A DNA stretch of 12,726 bases, taken from the NCBI GenBank assembly GCA_016180765.1, contig JACPAP010000012.1, positions 1 to 12,726 of the forward strand, read 5' to 3'. Position numbers and translations under genes: made by a program. Source of the stretch: Gemmatimonadota bacterium (GTDB lineage Bacteria; Gemmatimonadota; Gemmatimonadetes; Gemmatimonadales; GWC2-71-9). Below the pieces are notes generated by a model. It worked only from the letters and a program-made list of their open reading frames with translations, was not told the origin of the DNA and searched no databases. The stretch's first letter is position 1. Every line of letters begins with the position of its first letter. Positions 1 through 5,907 of this stretch are shown in pieces.

Positions 1-71
1 GCGCCTCCACCCTATACCCGCGGCTGCCTTGGGGGGTGTGACCGGTGTCACGCGGCTCCGGACCTGGGGAA

Positions 72-109
72 TGTCCCCAAAACGCACCTCCGGTGTCCCC
101 AAAACGCAC
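72..109. repeat. Two 16-bp direct repeats, 22-bp period, in a gene-free leader
   Basis: TGTCCCCAAAACGCAC occurs at 72-87 and again, identical, at 94-109. Just upstream are a dyad GTGAC-CGGT-GTCAC at 38-51 and GGGGA-ATG-TCCCC at 66-78. I see no gene between 1 and 226. Closely spaced direct copies beginning with TG are known at the ends of IS21-type elements, so this could be the edge of an insertion sequence lying to the left, but no transposase is in the window. They could equally be regulator-binding sites for the gene starting at 227. The repeat itself is certain; its nature is not. Confidence 0.6.
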
Positions 110-226
110 TGACGGGAGTGCGCGCCGCACCATACCCATGAAAGGCTACAGGCAGCGGTCATCGGCGGCCAGCGGCCCGGCGCCCGGGCGGTGTGGTTAC
201 GGGAAGGTTTCGGGAAGGGGGCGAAC

Positions 227-847
227 ATGGAAGTCCTGCTGGTGGACGACGACCCCGCCGTCCGGCACGTGGTGGGGAAGGCGCTGGGACGGGCCGGCTT
301 CGAGGTCACGGCCGTGGACAACGGCCTGGCCGCCCTGGCCGCCATCCAGACCCACTCCTATGGCGTGGTGGTCACGGATATCCGCATGGACTTCCTGGAC
401 GGCATCCGCCTGTACCAGGAGCTGGAGGCCGAATTCCCCGAGCTCCAGGAACGCGTGGTGTTCGTCTCGGCGTGGTCGGAAGACCCGGACGTGGACGCGT
501 TCGTCCAGCGCACCGGCCGGCCCCTGCTCCGAAAGCCCTTCGAGCTGGCGGATCTGGTGGCTCTGGTTCGGGACACCGCCGCCATTGGGGCCGAACGGGG
601 CGAGGGCTACGTCCCGTTTTCCTCGGCCGAGGCGGCCGACCTCAGGACCATGGGGGTCCGCTCGGGCGGGAACCTGGCCTGCCCCCGCTGCGGCGGGGCG
701 CTCAGCGTGCGCAGCGTCGCCCCGCAGAGCGAGGTCGCGGGCTGGGAGCTGCGCTGCCACCTGTGCCGGCGCAGCCTGGCCGTGCTGCCGGTGCTGCGCC
801 CGGGCGACCGGCGGGCGAACCGGGCGGCGGAGCCCGAGCCGCGTTGA
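227..847 (+). CDS. Response regulator receiver protein with C-terminal zinc ribbon
   Basis: A 206-residue protein with a CheY-like receiver domain at residues 1-120. The acidic pocket is D7-D8-D9, the phosphoacceptor is D51 (in VVVTDIRM), the conserved Ser is S81 and the conserved Lys is K103 in the RKPF motif. After a linker come two CxxC pairs, C152/C155 and C177/C180, forming a four-cysteine zinc ribbon in place of a usual DNA-binding or enzymatic output domain. The ATG at 227 is chosen because a GGGAAGGGG purine run lies just upstream and the residue after Met starts the receiver fold directly; an in-frame GTG at 191 would only add 12 unstructured residues. The next gene follows after 3 bp, so they are probably co-transcribed. 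The sensor kinase is not in the window. The receiver assignment is secure; the role of the ribbon (nucleic acid or protein binding) is inference. Confidence 0.9.
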   Translation: MEVLLVDDDPAVRHVVGKALGRAGFEVTAVDNGLAALAAIQTHSYGVVVTDIRMDFLDGIRLYQELEAEFPELQERVVFVSAWSEDPDVDAFVQRTGRPLLRKPFELADLVALVRDTAAIGAERGEGYVPFSSAEAADLRTMGVRSGGNLACPRCGGALSVRSVAPQSEVAGWELRCHLCRRSLAVLPVLRPGDRRANRAAEPEPR

Positions 848-850
848 CCC

Positions 851-1213
851 GTGCCCAACTCGGAGGTCAACCTCCCGCCCGGCGCTCAACTGGGCTATAA
901 GATCGCGGTCGCCTCCGGCGAGTTCGAGCTGGCGCTGGACGGCACCGTGATCGCGCGGGTGGACCGGCCCTTGAGCGACGGCGATCAATGGCAGGTCTCG
1001 CAGCTCAAGCCCGGGGTGCACCGGCTCGACCTCACGGCCCGCAACCTGGGCGCCGAGCGCTACAACGCGGAGGTCCGCCTCTGGGTGGGCGATCCCAACG
1101 CCCCCACCTGGAAGACGATCTACACCTACCGGAGCAGCGGGAAACCGGCCGATACCGGGGCCGGGCACACGGTGCGGCTCAACGTGGCTCCCGCGCCCGG
1201 AGGGCTGCCCTGA
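851..1213 (+). CDS. Hypothetical protein, 120 residues, beta-rich
   Basis: This reading frame starts with GTG 3 bp after the response-regulator stop and has almost exclusively G or C at third codon positions, like the gene before it, so it is very probably a real gene of the same operon. There is no signal peptide, membrane segment or cysteine. Alternating hydrophobic and polar stretches (for example FELALDGTVIARV and HRLDLTARNL) suggest a small beta-sandwich. I do not recognise the family. No strong ribosome-binding site is visible, so translation probably depends on termination of the upstream gene. It may be a partner or effector for the zinc-ribbon regulator; that is context only. Its 3' end lies about 30 bp from the broken end of the kinase remnant on the other strand. 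Confidence 0.65.
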   Translation: MPNSEVNLPPGAQLGYKIAVASGEFELALDGTVIARVDRPLSDGDQWQVSQLKPGVHRLDLTARNLGAERYNAEVRLWVGDPNAPTWKTIYTYRSSGKPADTGAGHTVRLNVAPAPGGLP

Positions 1214-1241
1214 ACCGGGTCGCCGCGCTCGCCCTCGCGAC

Positions 1242-1781
1242 GGGCCGGCCGCGCGCCTGCTCCGGGCTCATGTAGCCGGGCGTGCCCAGCACCTGCCGGG
1301 TGCCGGTCCGGCCGGGTTCGGTGCGGTTGTCCGCGAGCCCGAAGTCCGTCACCAGGGCCCGGCCGCTCCCGTGCTCCAGCACGATGTTGTCGGCCTTGAG
1401 GTCCCGGTGGATGACGCCCTGCGCGTGCGCGTAGTCCACGGCCCAGGCCACGTCGCGCAGCACCCGCGTGGCCTCGCCGGGGGGCAGGGGCCCAAGGGAG
1501 CGGATGCGCTGTCCCAGCGTCTCCCCGTCCACGTAGGCCATGGCGAAGAACACGAACTCGCCCACCTGGTCCACCGCGAAGATGGGGACGATGTTGGGAT
1601 GCGACAGCTTGGCCGCGGTACGCGCCTCCCGGAGAAAGCGCTCGCGGCGCTCGGGCTGCGCCGCGCGGGCGGGCGGCAGCAGCTTGAGCGCCACCGGACG
1701 GTCCAGCGCCACCTCGTAGGCGAGGTACATGATCCCTATGCCCCCGCGGCCCAGCTCGCCCTGGCGGAAGCCGTCGAGCCG
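1242..1781 (-). pseudogene. Ser/Thr protein kinase domain, truncated at both ends
   Basis: The minus strand encodes a Hanks-type kinase core: glycine loop LGRGGIGIMYLA, ATP-binding lysine in PVALKLL, catalytic loop HRDLKADN (the usual Pro is Ala), metal-binding TDFG, and the P+1 region GYMSPEQARG. Identity ends right after that motif. The frame then runs into unrelated sequence antisense to the 120-residue gene, so helices F to I of the C-lobe and any sensor domain are missing. Upstream of the glycine loop, residues stop looking like a kinase around 1781, close to the stub of a toxin gene on the opposite strand. No start codon with a ribosome-binding site can be assigned. I read it as a dead fragment left by two rearrangements. 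It is unlike the second kinase at 8721 in detail (LSHPNIVPIFAVD versus LTHPHILPLHDSG), so it is not a simple duplicate. Confidence 0.85.
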
Positions 1782-1828
1782 ATTCCCGCTGCGACGGTGC
1801 TCGCCAATGCCCGCCGCCGGCTGGCGGA

Positions 1829-1954
1829 ATGACGGTCGAGTTTCACCCACTCGCGGAACAGGAACTCGATGAGGCGGCCCAATTCTACGAACGGCAGGCA
1901 CCGGGCCTGGAACATGACTGCCTCGACGCAATCGAACGCCTCGACCGCACCTAG
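1829..1954 (+). pseudogene. RelE/ParE-type toxin, N-terminal stub
   Basis: A 41-residue frame starting MTVEFHPLAEQELDEAA and continuing QFYERQAPGLEHDCLDAIERL has the N-terminal signature of plasmid-stabilisation (RelE/ParE) toxins: a short first strand followed by a helix with the ELDEAA.FYE pattern and PGL. Family members are about 90-110 residues. Here a TAG stop at 1952-1954 follows the second helix, so the beta-sheet core and catalytic residues are absent. No antitoxin gene lies upstream; the kinase remnant is there instead. It is therefore a broken gene and not a small complete one. Confidence 0.6.
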
Positions 1955-2016
1955 CACTCCTTGAGCCGCCCGCCCTCCGACGGTAACGTTGGAACAGCTC
2001 CCAATGGAGGTCTCAC

Positions 2017-2199
2017 ATGACGGCCCCCACGGTGAAACAGCGAGTCATCGACGCGCTCGAGCAGTTGCCTGCCGATGCGAGCTTCGAGGACGTCATGGAG
2101 CGGATCTATTTCTTGTCCAAGGTCCAGCGCGGTCTGGAGCAGCTGGATCGCGGCGAGGTGGTGGAACACGACGAGGTCAAGCGTCGCTTCCTTAAGTGA
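2017..2199 (+). CDS. Antitoxin of a RelE/ParE-type toxin-antitoxin pair
   Basis: A 60-residue acidic protein (TVKQRVIDALEQLPADASFEDVMERIYFLSKVQRGLEQLDRGEVVEHDEVKRRF). The pattern ALEQLPxDAsxEDVMERIYFLxKxxxGLxQxDxGexxxHdEVkxRF is typical of the short antitoxins that precede ParE/RelE-like toxins. A good ribosome-binding site TGGAGGT (2005-2011) sits 5 nt before the ATG. Its stop overlaps the start of the next frame (TGATG at 2197-2201), the coupling expected for antitoxin-toxin pairs, but that toxin is destroyed by the IS110 element. The antitoxin is thus an orphan. Toxin-antitoxin pairs are common integron-cassette cargo, so it may once have been the cassette just ahead of the array at 3366; that is inference. 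Confidence 0.8.
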   Translation: MTAPTVKQRVIDALEQLPADASFEDVMERIYFLSKVQRGLEQLDRGEVVEHDEVKRRFLK

Positions 2200-2228
2200 T
2201 GCGCCTCGTCTGGTCGGATCAAAAATAG
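2199..2228 (+). pseudogene. Toxin gene start, interrupted by the IS110 element
   Basis: Translation from the ATG overlapping the antitoxin stop gives MRLVWSDQK followed by TAG. MRLVWSxxA is the usual opening of ParE/RelE toxins. The open frame ends exactly where the C-terminus of the IS110 transposase begins on the other strand (its stop complement is at 2219-2221). The rest of the toxin is not found on the far side of the element, so insertion was accompanied or followed by a deletion. Confidence 0.6.
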
Positions 2229-3334
2229 CGCGCTGGCGTCGTCAGCTTCGTCGAATCGAATCGCTCTCCGGTCTTCCACCGTCGGAGCACCACCGCCGCC
2301 AGCTTGCGGGCGAGCGTCAGGGTCGCCAGCTCCTCCCGCACCCCGCGGGGCAGCACGCCGTGGTACCAGTCCTGGAGCGGGCCCGGCTGCCCCGTGGCCG
2401 CCGCGGCCGCCCCCTGGAACACGTTGTTGAGCACCCGGTTGTGATTCGGGTTCAGGCCTCGGGTCAGGGGCGCACGGCGCCGGCGCACCGGCCGGCCGGC
2501 GACCAGCTGATCGTCCGCCGTCGACCGGGTCACCACCGCCAGCCCCGCGTAGGCCCACAGGTTCCGCTTGGTGCGGAACCGCCAGGGCGTCTGCATCGTG
2601 GCCACCAGCTGCGCCACGCGCACCGGCCCGAAGAAGGGAATGCCCTGCAACACCGCCCAGGCCGGATCGCGCCGTGCCTGGGCGACCATCGCCCCCTTGG
2701 CCCGCGGCCGGAGGGTCCGCAGCACGTCCAGCTGGGCGTACAGCGCCTCCGCCCGGCAGCGCGCGCCGCGGTCGGCCAACCGGGCCAGCCACGCGGCGCC
2801 GCCTCCTGGGTGATACCCGCGCTTGCCAGGTGCCCGGATCCCCCGGGCCCGGAACAGCGCCTTGAGCCGGAGCATCACCCGCGTCGGGTCCTCGACCAGG
2901 TTCGCGTAACTGCGGGTGAGCTCCTTGAGCGTGGCCCGCTGCCCGCTCCCGTGATACACCGCCCGCAGGCTCCCCCGCCGCAACTGCTCGGACCGCTCGT
3001 CGGTATCGAGCTGATCCCCCTGGTTGCCCTGCCGCCGCTCCCCCCGCCGATCGCCCACGACCACCCGGTCCACCAGCGGCACCAGGAGGTCGTGCAACCA
3101 CTGGGCCTGCGTGCCTTCCTCGAAGGCGACCTGGGTCGTGCCGCGCATGCCGCGGAAGAACTCCACGAGCGCCGGCTCCTCCGTCGGGAGGATGGTCCGC
3201 GCGATCACGCGCCCGCTGTCTTCGCGAACCGAGGCGAGGGTGGTTGCCTGATGCACGTCCAACGCCCCATGTTTGGTGGTGCGTTTTATGAGAGCCGCTC
3301 CTTGCTGAGGTCCATGGGTCTTCGACAACTCCAT
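2219..3334 (-). CDS. IS110-family transposase (DEDD recombinase)
   Basis: The N-terminal RuvC-like DEDD domain shows ALDVHQ (first Asp), AFEEGTQ (Glu) and GDQLDTDE (two Asp three apart). The C-terminal Transposase_20 part shows GIPFFGPVRVAQLVA and RTKRNLWAYAGLAVVTRS, and ends WKTGERFDSTKL. The canonical Lys before the DxxD pair is Gln here. The frame is open from 3385; the first usable ATG is at 3334 but has no ribosome-binding site. A better historical start is the codon at 3289-3287, which reads ATA: it lies 8 nt after AAGGAG (3303-3298), precedes KRTTKHGALDVH, and numbering from it puts the first Asp at residue 11, as in IS621. So the start may have mutated from ATG to ATA. The protein otherwise appears complete, about 357 residues from that codon. 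Confidence 0.85.
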   Translation of the reverse strand: MELSKTHGPQQGAALIKRTTKHGALDVHQATTLASVREDSGRVIARTILPTEEPALVEFFRGMRGTTQVAFEEGTQAQWLHDLLVPLVDRVVVGDRRGERRQGNQGDQLDTDERSEQLRRGSLRAVYHGSGQRATLKELTRSYANLVEDPTRVMLRLKALFRARGIRAPGKRGYHPGGGAAWLARLADRGARCRAEALYAQLDVLRTLRPRAKGAMVAQARRDPAWAVLQGIPFFGPVRVAQLVATMQTPWRFRTKRNLWAYAGLAVVTRSTADDQLVAGRPVRRRRAPLTRGLNPNHNRVLNNVFQGAAAAATGQPGPLQDWYHGVLPRGVREELATLTLARKLAAVVLRRWKTGERFDSTKLTTPARYF

Positions 3335-3365
3335 GGTAGCAGCAAGGGGCGCGCTCTCAATCTGC
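2222..3365 (-). mobile_element. IS110-family insertion sequence, boundaries approximate
   Basis: The element is defined by its transposase and by the two flanks: the cut toxin frame on the left (about 2222) and the integron core sequence GTTAGAC at 3366 on the right. No terminal inverted repeats or target duplication are visible, as is normal for this family. The transposase runs almost to the left boundary, so any non-coding end carrying the bridge RNA (known from IS621 and relatives) would have to lie upstream of the gene, in 3290-3365. That leaves only about 76 nt, well below the roughly 170-nt RNA described for IS621, so this end may be truncated. The exact ends cannot be fixed from one copy. 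Confidence 0.75.
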
Positions 3366-3380
3366 GTTAGACCGCGGACG
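3366..3380 (+). other. attC site, 3' half only (R' core of first cassette)
   Basis: GTTAGAC at 3366-3372 fits the integron core consensus GTTRRRY, and the 15 bases 3366-3380 are an exact inverted repeat of 3886-3900 at the end of the same cassette. That makes 3366/3367 the left border of cassette 1. The partner arm (an RYYYAAC box upstream) is absent because the IS110 element lies there. CGCGCTCTCA before a 6-nt spacer could be the L' arm, but with no partner it cannot be tested. Confidence 0.7.
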
Positions 3381-3399
3381 CTCAAACAGGAGGTAACTC

Positions 3400-3876
3400 A
3401 TGGCTGCCCGCTTTCCTTCCGCCCTCGCTACGATCGTCATGCTAGGCCTAGCAGCCTGCCAGCGGGCGCCCGCCACCTTGTCCGAGGCGGACCGTCAAGC
3501 TATTCAAGCCGCCTCTGACCAGTTCCTCCAGCACTTCCAGGCGAAGGACTGGGACGCACTCAGCCAGTTGTACGCAGAAGATGCAGTCTTGATGCCCCCG
3601 AACCACCCCGCCGTGGTTGGCCGCGCTGCAATCCGCGAATTCACCGCGACGTTCCCGCCGGTAGTGGAGTTCAGCTTAACCAACGACGTCATTGACGGCA
3701 TCGGGGATCTTGCGTATGTCCGCGGTCGCTACCGGATGACGCTGGCGATCGAGGGAACACCCACGGACAGCGGGAAGTACATCGAGATTCGGCGGAGGCA
3801 ACCTGATGGTTCATGGAAGTTCACGGCGGACATCTTCAATTCGAGCGTGCCGTTGCCGCCGTCCGGTCACCCGTAG
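3400..3876 (+). CDS. SnoaL/DUF4440-like lipoprotein, cassette 1 cargo
   Basis: A 158-residue protein. Residues 1-19 are a signal peptide ending in the lipobox LAAC, with C20 the predicted lipidated cysteine, so the mature protein should be membrane-anchored outside the cytoplasm. Residues about 30-150 show the NTF2-like DUF4440/SnoaL pattern: an initial helix (AIQAASDQFLQHFQAKDWDALSQLY), AEDAVLMPPN, VGRAAIREF, and a closing sheet with DGSWKFTADIFNS. Such folds bind or convert small molecules, but the substrate cannot be told. A strong AGGAGGT (3388-3394) sits 5 nt before the ATG. The gene is 27 nt inside the left cassette border and is the only gene in the cassette. Expression probably depends on read-through from upstream, because I see no promoter in the short leader. 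Confidence 0.85.
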   Translation: MAARFPSALATIVMLGLAACQRAPATLSEADRQAIQAASDQFLQHFQAKDWDALSQLYAEDAVLMPPNHPAVVGRAAIREFTATFPPVVEFSLTNDVIDGIGDLAYVRGRYRMTLAIEGTPTDSGKYIEIRRRQPDGSWKFTADIFNSSVPLPPSGHP

Positions 3877-3893
3877 ACCGGGCCCCGTCCGCG

Positions 3894-4030
3894 GTCTAAC
3901 CAGCGAAATGGAGCCGTCGGGCGCCCGCTGGCGAGCGCCCGCGAATTCTCTGGCACCGATCCGGAGCTAAGGAAAGAATGATTGTGTTCGATTCGCGACT
4001 CGCCCGCGGCTCATTTCCGACCCGTTAGAC
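3894..4030 (+). other. attC recombination site, complete (cassette 1/cassette 2)
   Basis: R'' is GTCTAAC (3894-3900) and R' is GTTAGAC (4024-4030), exact complements. L'' GAAATGGAGCCG (3905-3916) pairs with L' CGGCTCATTTC (4007-4017), leaving one unpaired G in L''. That extrahelical base is the feature that orients integrase on folded attC. Spacers are 4 nt (CAGC) and 6 nt (CGACCC). Pairing continues inward (CGGGCG with CGCCCG). Total length is 137 nt, at the long end of known attC sites. The recombination point lies between G4024 and T4025. Confidence 0.85.
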
Positions 4031-4061
4031 CGCGACGCAGCTCGGTCAGCGAGAGGATGCG

Positions 4062-4973
4062 ATGCTAAGGCTTGCTTTCGCAGCGATAGTATTGGTGCTA
4101 CGGGCGTCCGCGTCTGCGCAGAGCCCACGCGAGCCGATCATCGACATGCATCTTCACGCCATCAGCCTAAACCACTTCGGGTCATACCCTCCCCCCTGGG
4201 CGCTGCCAGACCTTCGTATTGCGTCAAGCCCTGAGGATCTGCGGGAGCGAACCTTCGCAGAGTTGCGCAGGCACAACGTCGTAAAGGCCGCAATCAGCGG
4301 GCCTTTGAATCTCGTCCAATCCTGGCGTGCCCTAGACCCAGATCGATTCTTGGCAGGGATCATCATCAGTGGAGACATGGACGCGAATCGACTTCGGCAG
4401 CTCCAGGAGCTCCACAAGACTGGGCAACTCCAGATTCTTGGCGAGTTCGGACCGCAGTACTGTGGTCGTTCGCCGGGGGACCCCGCCTATGATGGGCTGT
4501 TCGCCCTGGCGGAGGAAATGGATCTCCCAATCGGACTCCATATGGGCATCGGGCCTCCTAGGACTGAAGCCGACTGCTGTCCAATGTTTCGCGTGGCAGC
4601 TGGCGACCCGTTGCTCGTTGAGGAAGTTATCGTCCGCCGTCCTAGGATTCGTCTGTACATCATGCATGCGGGCTGGCCACATCTCGATCACACGGTGGCC
4701 CTCATGCAAGTGTATACTCAGGTTTACGCCGATCTCTCCGTCATCAATTGGTTCATACCGCGCGCAGAGTTCCACAGCTACTTGAAGCGCCTCGTTGACG
4801 CGGGGTTAGGCAACCGCCTGATGTACGGCTCTGATCAGATGCTGTGGCCAGAAGCGATCACCAAGGGTATCGAAGCCATCAACTCTGCTCCATTCCTGAC
4901 CGCCGCGCAGAAGCGCGACATTCTATACAACAACGCGGCCCGCTTTCTCCGCCTTCAACTTCAGCCGCCATAG
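4062..4973 (+). CDS. Exported amidohydrolase-family metal hydrolase, cassette 2 cargo
   Basis: A 303-residue protein of the amidohydrolase-2 type (TIM barrel). Metal-binding positions are visible: HxH at H30/H32 (IDMHLHA), E128 in the LGEFG strand, H160 (GLHMG), H202 (IMHAG) and D258 (YGSDQ). The C-terminal helices (LTAAQKRDILYNNAARFLRL) match the usual NAxRFL ending. Residues 1-19 (LRLAFAAIVLVLRASASAQS) look like a signal peptide cleaved after ASA, so it probably acts in the periplasm. Family relatives hydrolyse or decarboxylate small carboxylic compounds; the substrate here is unknown. A GAGAGG purine run precedes the ATG. The gene fills the cassette, 31 nt after the left core and 8 nt before the R'' box. 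Its GC content looks lower than that of the first genes in the window, as expected for acquired cargo. Confidence 0.85.
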   Translation: MLRLAFAAIVLVLRASASAQSPREPIIDMHLHAISLNHFGSYPPPWALPDLRIASSPEDLRERTFAELRRHNVVKAAISGPLNLVQSWRALDPDRFLAGIIISGDMDANRLRQLQELHKTGQLQILGEFGPQYCGRSPGDPAYDGLFALAEEMDLPIGLHMGIGPPRTEADCCPMFRVAAGDPLLVEEVIVRRPRIRLYIMHAGWPHLDHTVALMQVYTQVYADLSVINWFIPRAEFHSYLKRLVDAGLGNRLMYGSDQMLWPEAITKGIEAINSAPFLTAAQKRDILYNNAARFLRLQLQPP

Positions 4974-4981
4974 GTGGCGCG

Positions 4982-5074
4982 GTCTAACGAGCGGCTGGAC
5001 TTGCCGGCCGCCGGTGTTCAAAGGAATCTCGATTTCATCATTCGCGGCCGCAGGTCAGCCGCGGAGCGTTAGGT
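4982..5074 (+). other. attC recombination site, complete (cassette 2/cassette 3)
   Basis: R'' is GTCTAAC (4982-4988) and R' is GTTAGGT (5068-5074). They mismatch each other but each matches the other end of its own cassette, exactly what is expected at a junction of two different cassettes. L'' CGGCTGGAC (4992-5000) pairs with L' GTCAGCCG (5054-5061), leaving one extrahelical G. The stem extends inward to GGCCGC (5005-5010) with GCGGCC (5044-5049). The 93-nt length is typical. A near copy of its loop and inner arm is found at 6169-6206. Confidence 0.88.
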
Positions 5075-5112
5075 TGCGCCCGAATTCTCTACTTCCGCCA
5101 ATGTCTCCCGCC

Positions 5113-5141
5113 TTGCGGCGCTAGACCAGATATGGTATAGT
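5113..5141 (+). promoter_or_regulatory. Promoter of the HigBA cassette, probably leaderless mRNA
   Basis: TTGCGG (5113-5118) and TATAGT (5136-5141) are separated by 17 nt, a good vegetative-type promoter and unusual in this GC-rich sequence. The -10 box ends 5 nt before the ATG at 5147, so transcription should begin at or within a few nucleotides of the start codon. No ribosome-binding site exists in that space. The cassette therefore carries its own promoter and need not rely on an integron promoter. Confidence 0.65.
5121..5140. promoter_or_regulatory. Dyad operator overlapping the -10 box of higBA
   Basis: The 20 bases CTAGACCAGATATGGTATAG match their own reverse complement at 16 of 20 positions (half-sites CTA-n-ACCA and TGGT-n-TAG, centre between 5130 and 5131). 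The dyad covers most of the -10 box. HigA-type antitoxins are known to bind such palindromes and repress their own operon, so this is the likely HigA operator. The dyad is seen directly; the binding protein is inferred. Confidence 0.6.
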
Positions 5142-5146
5142 AGGGC

Positions 5147-5521
5147 ATGGATCAGCCGACCCAACCGAAGCCGGTGATCTGGGTCGGCCCGGCACGCCGC
5201 GAACTGAAGGCGTTGCCGCGCGAGGTGCGGCGGACCATGGGGATCGCCCTCTGGTTTGCCCAGCAACGCCGGATGCATCCGGCGGCAGCGCCAATGAAGG
5301 GGAAGCAGTTCGCCGGGGTAATTGAAGTCCGCGAGGACTTCGGTCGGAGCACGTACCGACTGATGTACGTGGCCAAGCTGGGGGATGTTATCTACGCGCT
5401 CTGCGCCTTCCAAAAGAAGGCAACCAAGGGCATCGCGACGCCGAAGCACCTGCTGACCCGAGTCGCCGAGCGCCTCCGACAGGCACACGCCATTCACCAG
5501 CAGCGCGGAGCCGAGCAATGA
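5147..5521 (+). CDS. higB: HigB-like toxin (phage Gp49-like, RelE superfamily), cassette 3 cargo
   Basis: A 124-residue basic protein. The family pattern is clear: an early strand VIWVGPARRELKALP, a helix VRRTMGIALWFAQQ, then KGKQFAGVIEVREDFGRSTYRLMYV, and the hallmark VIYALCAFQKKATKGIATPK near the C-terminus. Members are mRNA-cleaving ribosome-associated toxins or are annotated by similarity to phage Gp49. Toxin-first order with the antitoxin overlapping by 4 bp (ATGA at 5518-5521) is the HigBA arrangement. The ATG at 5147 is chosen because it sits directly behind the promoter. Such pairs are frequent in cassette arrays, where they are thought to stabilise the array against loss. Confidence 0.9.
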   Translation: MDQPTQPKPVIWVGPARRELKALPREVRRTMGIALWFAQQRRMHPAAAPMKGKQFAGVIEVREDFGRSTYRLMYVAKLGDVIYALCAFQKKATKGIATPKHLLTRVAERLRQAHAIHQQRGAEQ

Positions 5522-5907
5522 GAAACAAGACCACGCCACGCTTCGAACGCAGCAGCGGCAATGTCTTCGCCGACCTTGGGTTGGCGCACCCGGAGGAGGA
5601 GCTCGCCAAGGCGCAATTGGTCCTACAGATTGTGGAGATCATCCGGGCCCGTGGTCTGACCCAGACGGCGGCCAGCCGGGTCCTTGAGCTCCCGCAACCG
5701 AAGGTGTCATTGTTGTTCCGGGGCCAGGTCACCGGGTTCTCTACGGATCGCCTCATTCGGCTGCTTAATCGACTCGACCAGGATGTCGATATCGTGGTCC
5801 GGTCCAAGCCCTCGGTCCGCCGCGTGGCCCGGGTGCGTGTGGTTCGCCGTCAACCCCTTCCGAGGCCGCGCTCGCACCGCCGGAAAACCGCCGTCGGCGC
5901 AACCTAA
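5518..5907 (+). CDS. higA: HigA-like antitoxin, helix-turn-helix XRE type
   Basis: A 129-residue protein starting inside the toxin stop codon. Residues about 12-40 (SSGNVFADLGLAHPEEELAKAQLV) and the helix-turn-helix at 46-69 (GLTQTAASRVLELPQPKVSLLFRG), followed by STDRLIRLLNRLDQDVDIVV, match the HTH antitoxins partnered with Gp49-like toxins. It should neutralise the toxin and repress the operon at the dyad at 5121-5140. After residue 95 comes a basic tail rich in Arg (VRRVARVRVVRRQPLPRPRS) not needed by the fold. The last codons and the TAA stop lie inside the cassette-end repeat (5896-5908), so the C-terminus is partly dictated by the recombination site. Confidence 0.9.
   Translation: MRNKTTPRFERSSGNVFADLGLAHPEEELAKAQLVLQIVEIIRARGLTQTAASRVLELPQPKVSLLFRGQVTGFSTDRLIRLLNRLDQDVDIVVRSKPSVRRVARVRVVRRQPLPRPRSHRRKTAVGAT

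Noticed and set aside
197..1168. Long minus-strand open frame of 323 codons
   Set aside because: It is antisense to the response regulator and the 120-residue gene, both with clear codon bias; its translation shows no family pattern and is a by-product of high GC.
1988..1995. GTTGGAAC before the antitoxin as a cassette core
   Set aside because: GTTGGAA fails the last position of GTTRRRY and has no complementary RYYYAAC or L-box partner.
2075..3370. Long plus-strand open frame of 431 codons
   Set aside because: It is antisense to the IS110 transposase, whose catalytic motifs are unmistakable on the minus strand.
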